Shown here: in pieces, positions 7,943-16,500 of the stretch | Layout of the letters: the number at the start of each line of letters is the position of its first letter | How positions within the stretch are numbered: position 1 is the stretch's first letter | NCBI GenBank assembly: GCA_018384055.1 | Contig: JAHAZL010000046.1 | Location: forward strand, 1 to 17,063 | DNA: 17,063 nt | Source of the DNA: Treponema sp. | Lineage (GTDB): Bacteria; Spirochaetota; Spirochaetia; Treponematales; Treponemataceae | Direction: 5' to 3' | Position numbers and translations under genes: made by a program | Notes under the pieces: generated by a model | What the model was told of the DNA's origin: nothing | Databases searched by the model: none | Seen by the model: the letters and a program-made list of their open reading frames with translations, nothing else

Positions 7943-8512
7943 ATGGGCGTAAAGGGTATTTCAGGAATGGCAGTTACGGGAACTCTTGGAGATGCAACAG
8001 CTGCAAGAGATTCTTCAAACCTTCAGAAGGAAGCAGTGAAATTTTCAGAACTGGTAAAGGAAATGCAGCGTAATACTGCCATGGGCCTTGCCGAAAAGAA
8101 TGGAAATACAGTTTCAGGAGTTTCTTCAAGCCAGATTGCTAAAAATCACAGGTTGAACGGGGATTACACTCAGGGATTCTACGGTGCATTTACCAGCGAA
8201 GCAGACAAAAAGGCAGCTCCTAAAGGTCTTGCGGCAAATGTAAAGGGATCAAACGGAAAAACACCTGTAATTGACAAGACTTCCGATTTATATGCCCAGT
8301 CTATGGAACTTGAAAATTATATGGTAAAGATGATGCTCTCGAGCATGAGAAATACCATACAGCATACAAGTCTTGCAGGCGAAAACAACGAGTATGCCCG
8401 CAAAATGTACGACGACATGATGTACGACAACATGGCTGAAGCTATGACAAAGAATTCTTCTTTCGGTATTGCTGATCAGATCTACATTGAACTTTCCGGA
8501 CAGAGAAAGTAA
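7943..8512 (+). CDS. flgJ: Flagellar rod-binding protein, FlgJ N-terminal type without muramidase
   Basis: A 189-aa protein whose C-terminal part (about 115-185) matches the FlgJ rod-binding domain: SMELENYMVKMMLSSMR, then EYARKMYDDMMYDNMAEAM, then FGIADQIYIEL. FlgJ acts in the periplasm as a scaffold or cap for assembling the flagellar rod. The peptidoglycan hydrolase half found in enterobacterial FlgJ is absent, as is usual in spirochaetes, where another enzyme must open the wall. The N-terminal 110 residues are polar and low in recognisable motifs, and no signal peptide is evident, consistent with export by the flagellar apparatus. The start has AAGGTGG seven bases upstream. The gene stands alone, with a sigma28-like promoter in front, a strong terminator behind, and no other flagellar genes nearby. 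Confidence 0.85.
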   Translation: MGVKGISGMAVTGTLGDATAARDSSNLQKEAVKFSELVKEMQRNTAMGLAEKNGNTVSGVSSSQIAKNHRLNGDYTQGFYGAFTSEADKKAAPKGLAANVKGSNGKTPVIDKTSDLYAQSMELENYMVKMMLSSMRNTIQHTSLAGENNEYARKMYDDMMYDNMAEAMTKNSSFGIADQIYIELSGQRK

Positions 8513-8544
8513 TTGTCCTTCAGTATATTTCAATATTTTTAACG

Positions 8545-8577
8545 ACCTGGTGTTTAGGATGCACCAGGTTTTTTTTT
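8545..8577 (+). terminator. Rho-independent terminator after flgJ
   Basis: A perfect 8-bp stem, ACCTGGTG (8545-8552) with CACCAGGT (8562-8569), closes a 9-nt loop and is followed by a run of nine T (8569-8577). It lies 32 bp after the flgJ stop and should end that transcript cleanly before the tandem repeats. Confidence 0.92.
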
Positions 8578-8590
8578 GACTTGGGGCTTA

Positions 8591-8735
8591 GGGGTCTGTC
8601 CCCGCTGTTTTGTTTTGTAGGGGTCTGTCCCCGTTGTTTTGCTTTGTAGAGGTCTGTCCCCGTTGTTTTGCTTTGTAGGGGTCTGTCCCCGTTGTTTTGC
8701 TTTGTAGGGGTCTGTCCCCGCTGTTCTATTGTTTC
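8591..8735. repeat. Five tandem 29-bp REP-like units with GGGGTCTGTCCCC cores
   Basis: Five head-to-tail units of exactly 29 bp start at 8591, 8620, 8649, 8678 and 8707. Each begins with the palindromic core GGGGTCTGTCCCC (GGGG/CCCC stem, 5-nt loop), followed by a 16-bp T/G-rich linker. Units 2 and 4 are identical. Unit 1 differs from them at two linker bases and unit 3 at one core base (GAGG). Unit 5 keeps the core but has a diverged linker. A further GGGG-containing fragment (8583-8590) precedes unit 1. The core resembles REP-type extragenic palindromes mobilised by RAYT/TnpA-REP transposases, but no transposase is present here. It sits in the 391-bp gap between flgJ and xylB. The rest of that gap (8736-8815) shows nothing I can name. 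Confidence 0.9.
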
Positions 8736-8815
8736 TAAAAAGCATGTTTATTATCAATCCAATGGAGAGGCCGAAATGATAGGTTTTCCTGCAGAAAATA
8801 AATTTCTTTTTATTT

Positions 8816-8831
8816 TGGCAACCGGTTGCCA
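8816..8831. promoter_or_regulatory. LacI/GalR-type operator upstream of xylB
   Basis: TGGCAACCGGTTGCCA is a perfect 16-bp palindrome centred on a CG step. This is the architecture of LacI/GalR-family operators, and the ACCGGT core is like that of gluconate-type repressor sites. It overlaps the -35 hexamer of the xylB promoter completely (8826-8831), so a bound regulator would block RNA polymerase. The regulator gene is not in the window. A xylose- or xylulose-responsive LacI-family repressor is an inference. Confidence 0.75.
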
Positions 8832-8854
8832 TTCTAAGGTTTAGGGTATATAAT
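8826..8854 (+). promoter_or_regulatory. Sigma70-type promoter of xylB
   Basis: TTGCCA (8826-8831, one mismatch to TTGACA) and a perfect TATAAT (8849-8854) are separated by 17 bp. Expected initiation is near 8861, giving a leader of about 43 nt before the ATG at 8904. The -35 box forms the right half of the operator palindrome. Confidence 0.8.
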
Positions 8855-8903
8855 CTTCATGATTATTAATTTCTACTATTTATTTCCATTTTGGAGGAAA
8901 ATT

Positions 8904-10388
8904 ATGAAGACTGTTGCTGGTATCGACCTTGGAACACAGAGTATGAAAGTCGTAATCTATGATTACGAAAAGAAAGAAATCATTGAAAAGGCTTCATGTC
9001 CAATGGACTTGATTTCAGAAGCAGACGGTACCCGCGAACAGACGACTGAGTGGTTCGACAAGGGGCTTGAAGTTTGTTTCGGAAAGCTTTCTGCAGATAA
9101 CAAGAAAACAATTGAAGCTATCGGCGTTTCCGGACAGCAGCACGGTTTTGTTCCACTTGATAAAGATGGAAAGCCTTTGTACAACATCAAGCTCTGGTGC
9201 GATACATCAACAGCAGAAGAATGCAAGATCATTACGGAAGCTGCAGGCGGTGATGCTGCCGTAATTGATGCCCTCGGAAACCTTATGCTTACAGGTTTTA
9301 CAGCTCCAAAGATCCTCTGGCTTAAGAGAAACAAGCCTGATGCCTTCAAGACCCTCACATACATCATGCTTCCACACGATTACCTTAACTGGAAGCTTAC
9401 TGGTGAATATGTAATGGAATATGGAGATTCCTCTGGAACCGCTTTGTTCGATTCAAAGAACCGCTGCTGGTCAAAGAAAATCTGCGACATCATCGATCCT
9501 TCATTGATGGGAAAACTTCCAAAACTCATTGAAGCACACGAAGCTGCAGGTAAGGTATCTGCAGAAGCTGCAGCCGCTTACGGAATTCCAGCTGGCATTC
9601 CAGTTTCTGCAGGTGGCGGAGACAACATGATGGGTGCTGTCGGAACAGGAACTGTTGCAGACGGATTCCTTACAATGTCTATGGGTACATCAGGTACACT
9701 TTACGGATATTCAGACAAGCCAATCGCTGACCCTGCAAACGGTCTTTCTGGTTTCTGTTCTTCTACAGGCGGATGGCTTCCACTTCTTTGTACAATGAAC
9801 TGCACAGTTTCTACAGAATTCATCCGCGGTCTCTTTAACCTTGAAGTTAAGGACTTGGATGCACTTGCTTCCAAGTCTCCTTGTGGATCAGAAGGCGTTC
9901 TTGTTGTTCCATTCTTCAACGGTGAAAGAACTCCAAACCTTCCAAACGGACGTGCAAGCATTACTGGCATGACAACAGCAAATACAAGCCGCGAAAACAT
10001 CTGCCGTGCTGCAATGGAATCTTCAGTATTCGCAATGCGCGGTGGTCTTGATGCATTCCGCAAGCTCGGATTCCAGCCAAAGGAAATCCGCCTCATCGGT
10101 GGTGGTTCAAAGTCAGCACTCTGGCGTCAGATTGCAGCAGATGTCATGAACCTTCCGATCCGTGTTCCTGCTCTTGATGAAGCTGCTGCCCTTGGTGGTG
10201 CAGTTCAGGCATTGTGGTGTCTCCAGAGCATGAAGGGTAAGTCAGACATTGCAGCCCTCTGTGCAGAACACATTAAGCTTGACGAATCAAAGAGCGCAAA
10301 TCCTATTGCAGAAAATGTTGCAAAATACAATGAAGCATACAAGGCATACTCAACAGTTGTTGACCAGTTGAGTCCATTGTACAAGTAA
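8904..10388 (+). CDS. xylB: Xylulokinase
   Basis: Cytoplasmic FGGY-family sugar kinase (494 aa, normal length) that phosphorylates D-xylulose to xylulose 5-phosphate, feeding xylose into the pentose phosphate pathway. It has the phosphate-1 motif GIDLGTQSMK (6-15), the substrate loop GQQHG (77-81; E. coli XylB has a GQMHG version), the catalytic base D240 in AGGGDNMMG, the ATP-site segment SMGTSGTLYG (259-268), and the C-terminal FGGY/adenosine motif LIGGGSKSALWRQIAADV (397-414). The start at 8904 is chosen for its GGAGGA six bases upstream. The in-frame ATG at 8859 lies before or at the predicted transcription start and would add an implausible aromatic extension. No xylose isomerase or transporter is adjacent, so the gene is a single-gene transcription unit bounded by its promoter/operator and a terminator. 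Confidence 0.93.
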   Translation: MKTVAGIDLGTQSMKVVIYDYEKKEIIEKASCPMDLISEADGTREQTTEWFDKGLEVCFGKLSADNKKTIEAIGVSGQQHGFVPLDKDGKPLYNIKLWCDTSTAEECKIITEAAGGDAAVIDALGNLMLTGFTAPKILWLKRNKPDAFKTLTYIMLPHDYLNWKLTGEYVMEYGDSSGTALFDSKNRCWSKKICDIIDPSLMGKLPKLIEAHEAAGKVSAEAAAAYGIPAGIPVSAGGGDNMMGAVGTGTVADGFLTMSMGTSGTLYGYSDKPIADPANGLSGFCSSTGGWLPLLCTMNCTVSTEFIRGLFNLEVKDLDALASKSPCGSEGVLVVPFFNGERTPNLPNGRASITGMTTANTSRENICRAAMESSVFAMRGGLDAFRKLGFQPKEIRLIGGGSKSALWRQIAADVMNLPIRVPALDEAAALGGAVQALWCLQSMKGKSDIAALCAEHIKLDESKSANPIAENVAKYNEAYKAYSTVVDQLSPLYK

Positions 10389-10408
10389 TAGTTTTATCTT
10401 TAAGAGTT

Positions 10409-10456
10409 AAGCCCTGAAGCTTTTTTTCCTCCTAAAGCTTCAGGGCTTCTTTTTTT
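10409..10456 (+). terminator. Rho-independent terminator after xylB
   Basis: A perfect 15-bp stem pairs 10409-10423 (AAGCCCTGAAGCTTT) with 10434-10448, around a 10-nt pyrimidine-rich loop, and is followed by a T-rich tract to 10455. It begins 20 bp after the xylB stop codon. Confidence 0.93.
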
Positions 10457-10505
10457 ACAGAACCAGTAAGTTTTATTCCTTTTTTTTAGCAAATTAAAGT
10501 TATTT

Positions 10506-10511
10506 TATAAT
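10506..10511 (+). promoter_or_regulatory. Possible -10 box for the giant gene
   Basis: A perfect TATAAT lies in the very AT-rich gap between the xylB terminator and the giant reading frame. The bases 16-18 bp upstream are a T run with no recognisable -35 box, so the call is weak. Initiation near 10518 would leave a leader of about 47 nt. The ribosome binding site of the giant gene is also poor (GAG at 10559-10561, 3 bases from the ATG). Confidence 0.3.
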
Positions 10512-10564
10512 TTATTTTTGTGTTTTTATGGACTTTTGAAAAATGGATTTTCTATTTTGAGTAC

Positions 10565-13500
10565 ATGGAAAATTTAAAAAATTATCTTTCAATTTTTTGT
10601 TTTGGAATTTTTTCCTGTGAAATTATTTTTCCGCAGCAGCTTGCCATGGGGTTTAAGCCTTCTGTAGAGAAAGGAAAAATCAGACTTGAACAATACCTTA
10701 ACCGGGCTGACGGTTTAAAGGAAGATCACCGTTGGAAAGAAGTTGCAGGGGAAGGTCTATCTGTTGCAATGTTTGAGTGGGAAAAATTTTATTTTGAAAG
10801 TGAAGACTTATCTGCAAGGAAACAGGCTCATCAATATTTTAATTCTTGCATTGAAGAAAGATATGATGAATATGTGCGCTCAAAAATTGAAGAAGAGAAG
10901 CAGTTTGAAGGCTATAGTGAAATAAAAAAAGAACTTGAAAATTTGTCCCTGGAACTTAAAGAAAAAAATAAAGGAAAAGAAATTTTAGCAGAGGATGCAA
11001 AACTCCAGTGGAATGATGCCGCTAAAAAAATTCTTGATGAATACATTGCTTCCTGGAATCCTGAAGCTGATTCACCATGGATTAAAAATGCAAGGGAACT
11101 TCTTGAAACAATGGAAAATTCAGTTTTGCTTGATGAGCTATATGACAAGGAATCTCTAAAAGTTCTTTCTGATTCGGATTCTGCTGCTTTCATTGCAAAC
11201 AGCCTTACAGAAGAAGTTTTGAATAAGTCTGAGACTGCTTTTGACTCTCTTTTCAATGAAATTTCGTTTGATCTGTATGTCAGTCAAAAGGAAACGGAAA
11301 AATTTACGGATGAAGGATGGCTTAGAAAATTTGAAAACGAAATGGACAAAGCTTTGCTTTCCTGGGAAGAAGCCGAAAACCAGTTTCTTAAAAAAAAGAT
11401 CCTGTGGGAAAACAGTGCAAGGGAAAAATATTTAGAGGAAAACGAAAACTGGCTCAAGGCTTACGAAGATTTTACAGATAAAAAAGAAAGCTGGTTAAAA
11501 TCTCTTTCAGAGCGAATGGAAAAGGCAAAAAATGAAATATCAATTAATGCAAAAAATTATATGGGTGAAATTTCCGAAGCATTGTTAAATTACAGTGACA
11601 GTCTTAATAAAAAAAATGAAACGCTGAATGAAACTTTTAATTTGAATAAAGAAATTTACTCACAGGTCAGGACTCTGCTGAAAAGTTATGGTGGTAATAT
11701 CCAATCCTGGATTTCAATCTGGAAAAATAAATATTTAGACCTTTATGATTTAATTAAACCTGAAGATACTTCAAGTGATTTTAAAGAATTCATTTCTTTG
11801 ATTAACAGTGATTCTTTAGATTTGACTCTGATTGATGATTCTTTAGCAAATAAACTTATAGATCAGATAAATGGAATTTCCTGCTACGGAAAAAAATACC
11901 TTTCGGAAAAATCTTTGGAAAATAGATCTTTTTTTAAAAACCTTGAAGAGATTGAAGTGAGTAAAAATGATTTTATTGGTTTTATAGAAGGAATTGTTGA
12001 AAATAAAAGAATTGAAGAAAGCCTAAGCAATGAAATTTTATCCATGTTTTCAACAGTTCGTAAAGGTTACACTAGTTCAATTGATGTAGAAATCAGCAAA
12101 TGTGAATTCCATTTGGCGCAAATGGAAAAGGAATATGAAATTGCAAAAGCTGTTTTTGAATATGCAATGAACACAAGTAATCTTACTGAAAAGGCAAGTC
12201 AATCGGAATACAATAAAAAAATTGCAGAAGAAAAATATTACAATGCAAAAACAAAATACACGGAGAAATTTGAAAATCTTGAAAAAGAATATTCAGAAAA
12301 AATAAATGCTTTGAAGAAAGAAATCGAAGAAGCCGGGGGGAATTTGGTTGTTTCCAGCAATAAGCTAAATGAACTGTCTGCTCTTCATTCAGAGTACGAT
12401 AAGACTTTGGAATATTTAAAAGAAGAAAATCTTAAATTAGAAGAACTTAGGTTTGAGTTAAATAAAGCTGAAGCCATTTATGATTTTGGAAAGAGTATTT
12501 ATCTTGATGAAGAAGATGCCGCAGGAAATCTAAGAAAAGCAGAAATAAATCTTAATGAGGCAAAGGAAAATCTTTTAGTTCTGAAAGCCAATAAAGAAAA
12601 ATCTGAAACCTGCAGAGAAAATTCCAGTTTAATAGATGAATTAAAGATTAAGGAAAAAAATTATTATGATTCAATTTATATTATGGAAAATGTGGTCAAA
12701 AGCATTGAGAACCTTCAGCTGGAAATACAGTCTCTGGAAAATAAAACCCTTTATAACAGATTAAACTTGGTTTCAGATCTTACAGCACCTAAATCTGCAG
12801 GGAAGCTTAATCTTGTAAAAATTACGAAGGATGAAAATGGAAATTATGATGTAGCCTATGATATTACAGCTTCAGAATATGATGAAAACCAAAAAAAAGA
12901 TTATGACGATTTCTTTACAAATGCAAATTATGTAAAAGAAAATAGATTCAATGAAAATGAAAACTATACCGCCGCTGAAATGGATCTGGTTGAATGGTCC
13001 AAAAAAATGATTTCGGATTTAAATTACTTTGTAGATGTAGCCTTAGCTTCATTATTGTGTCTTGGCAATTTTGGTTATCTCAATGAAGTAGAGGGGAAAA
13101 ATATAAATCCTTCGGATGTAAACAATGTAAAATATTCCCTTCCTAATGTGGATCCCAATGATAAATTGGATTCTTCCTATCGCTATACAGTTTACAGAAT
13201 CGAAGCAATGGTTAATGCCTATGAAAGAATACAAAGCCATAAAGGCTGGGAAAACGATATAGCTAGATGCATTCTCTATAAAGACTCAAACAGTTTGTTA
13301 GGTAGAAATATTGAGTTCTTTGAAAATTACGGGCTGAACAGTTTTTCTTATTATAGACTATATCAGAAGTATAAAAACATAAGGGATGATCATACTTTCG
13401 CAAAGCGTTTTTTCGGTTCAACTTTTATGGATGCCAAAGGAAAACTTGCTGATGCCTGCAAGAATAAAATTTATATCTTGCAGATGGGACTTCAGGCAAG

Positions 13501-16500
13501 TTTCAATGAAAAGATTAATGGCACTATTGCAAAATATTTTGATTATTATAATTCTATCAACAATGAAAAGAAAGCAATTGAGAAATACGATGAAATTTTA
13601 TATGGAGATGAATTTGTATCGGAAAAAACTTTGGGTAAAGAAGACTTGAAAAACTCCCTTAATATATTGTCAGGTGGCAATTCTAAAATTACAGAAAATG
13701 ATATTGATTTTATAGTTGGCTGTTTTTCTTCTGAAAAAATGAAAAGTGACCTTATTGGTACTCTTAGGGAGATTGTTTCTGATTCAAAAAAAACAAGGGA
13801 TTCTGCTCTCAGCAAAATTATAGATTCAACTGAAGAAGATGAAGAGCTCCTTTTAGAAATTATGGATCTTTATGTTTCTCTCACAAATGAATTTCATGAC
13901 AAAGTAGATTTAAATAATGAACTAGAGCCTTATTATAATTGTGTTCTGGATTCTGTTTGTAATATTTTGAGTTATATTTCCTCAAAATGCTCTGACAGGT
14001 TGGTTGATGAGTATGGCTGGAAATTAAATGAAACACTAAGTGTTTATCAGAATGAACTTGTGAAGAAATACGATGAACTCTGTCATATAGAGGAAAAGTC
14101 AAAAATAGAATGGGCCAATGCAGAAGAAAATCTTAATTATGAATACAACATCTGGCTCAAGAATTTTGAGAAACAATATAAAAATAAAAGTCAGGATTGG
14201 AATGATAAGTATATTGATTTCCTGAGTCAAAGACAGGATTTCATTTCAGAAGAATATATGGAGCAAACTTTCAATGCCTTGAAAACTGACGAAAATGAAA
14301 GTTCTGAAAAAATAATCGGAGGATATAATATTCCTCAATATTCAACTATAAGAATAGAAGAGGTCGTAAAATCAATCGGCTCAACGAATGATTTTTTTTC
14401 ATTGAAAAATTCTTCTTTGCATTTTGATGAAGATCTAATTGCATCTGAAATTTTAAGAAAATCCATTCTGGAAGAACAGAAGAAAAGTGCTGCTAAAGAA
14501 TCTGCCTACCAGGCTTATTATTTAATTGAAGGTAAAAGAAAAGAAGGGTTGGATAAAATTGCAGAATTGAATAAGTCTCAAAAAGACTGGGAAGTAGAAC
14601 TTGTAAGAAACAATGGATACCTGGTTAATGAGGATATTATTGTTAGAAAGGTAACTGATGGATGTACCTTGTTTACAATGAAATATCAGAAACAATATGT
14701 TCACATGTACGAGGATTTTATACCTGAAGATTTTAATAGTTCCATAAACCTTGCGGCAGTAAATAATCTGTCAGAATCGGCTATAAAAGAATTAATTGAA
14801 AAGGAATATCATGAATACAATGAATGGGAAACTGAAATATTTGGAGGTGAACATTCAAAAGGAAAATTCGAGATATATCTTGGTGATATACCTGAATTGA
14901 AACCCAATGTGGATGTAAAGGAAGATTCAAAGGAATCTAGTTTTTTATATGGAATAAAAGGAGAAATAACCCTTATTTTGATGGATCTTCATTGGAACAA
15001 TCTTGAAGAAAGGGTTGCCTATGATGATTTTAATAAACCTCTATGGGACATGAAAATTGTTGATGCTGCCTGGTCTCCGACTTTGAGGACTGCATCGGCC
15101 ATTGCCGCTGGTGTGGCAGCATCAATTGTTTCCTGTGGTACTTTGGCTGCAGGAGCTTCTGCATTTACTGCTGCGGCTTTAGCAAGTGCAATTACCATGG
15201 CAAACGAAGTTAGTTTTGGAGCCCTTGATCTTGCAGGCGGCTATAAAAGTCCCTATGAAATTGGTAAATCTTTAGCGTCATCTGCAGTTACTGCTGCTGT
15301 TGGAATAGCCACTGCTGGAGTTGGAGATAAGATTGCTAATGCTGAATCAGTTCTGGGAAGAATTGCGGGGAATGCATTGTATAATGGTGGTAAGACTGCT
15401 TTTAATGTTGCTTCAAATTCCCTTATTATGAATGACTTTAACATCAGTGATTTTTGTGATTCCATGAAGGAAAAAGTAAATCATGGTCAGGTAATTGCAA
15501 GCCTCATTTATGGTTCCGTTTCTTCTGTACTCGATGAAATTATTCTAGGTGCAGATGGAAGTAAAGTTTTGGGGTTTTCCAGTAGCAACGTTTCAAGAAT
15601 AAAAAGTTTGGATTCTTTCCTTGGAGAAAGTGCATCTTCTATTTTTGAATATGGTTATACTGGAAAGACAACATTGAACCTCGCTTCAATAAAAGACGTA
15701 GGATTATTTGAATTGAATATCAGCAAAAACGGTATTCAGGGACAGGTAGGGATGAATGGTCAGAAAATCGGAATTGGTACTATTATAAATGCTGCAAGAG
15801 GATTAGAAAATGTTGTAGAGAATTACAGGATAAATGATTTTTCTAAAGGTGATTATAATCTTGCTTCAGCATTAAGGATGCAGTACGGATTTGGAAATGA
15901 TAAGGCTAAAGTGCAGCTTGAATCCATTATTAACGGAAATGTCTTGCTAGAATTAAATGAAAACGATTACGACGGATATATTGCAAAATCGATTTTAGAA
16001 AATGATATAAAAAAAATTTTCGTGAATGCTGAAAAATTGGATGATTACAAAAAACTTGGGATAATTCTTCAGCATGAAGCGGAGAGAAACGGTGTCTATG
16101 ACGGCTCTTTGGGACAGATTCTGGAAACTTTTTCTAGTGTCCTAAGCCATACTGCCATTATAAGTGCTATGAAAAATGATCCATTATATGAAAAGGAAGT
16201 TTCTGAATTCATTATTAATGATGATGATCTGCTCAAAGATGTCCTTGCATTGGAAACATTTAAAACAACAGGAAACATTGCTGATTATGGGCAGTTCATT
16301 ACAAATACTTATGATTCTTCAGGAGACTACTGGAAACTTACTTGGGGTGGTCAACTTGTAAATGACGGCCAAGGGTACTTGAGGGACGAAAATGGAGATT
16401 ACATAAATTCTGATGGAAAACGAACAAAATACATAACACATAAAACCATCGGAGCTGATGGACTTGAAACCGGTTTATTGAACATAATTAATAATTCCAG

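Noticed and set aside
8591..8735. CRISPR array
   Set aside because: The units are contiguous and nearly identical along their whole 29 bp, with no unique spacers, and no cas genes are nearby.
8554..8832. 92-codon minus-strand reading frame with repeated Thr-Asp-Pro-Tyr-like peptides
   Set aside because: It is a read-through of the 29-bp tandem repeats and the flgJ terminator. Because 29 is not a multiple of three, the peptide repeat is only a by-product, and no ribosome binding site or homology is apparent.
8859..8903. Upstream ATG start for xylB
   Set aside because: It would add 15 aromatic residues not found in the family, lies at or before the predicted transcription start, and has no ribosome binding site. 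GGAGGA precedes the ATG at 8904.
9701..10096. 131-codon minus-strand frame inside xylB (a similar one lies at 8963-9367)
   Set aside because: These are antisense to xylulokinase, with composition expected of a complement frame.
12335..12340. Run of six G in the giant gene as a phase-variation switch
   Set aside because: Six bases is short for frequent slippage, and the frame is intact through it. It is too weak to claim without variation data.
10743..16361. Short plus- and minus-strand frames of 60-114 codons within 10743-16361
   Set aside because: They all lie inside the continuous giant frame in other phases, with no independent start signals.
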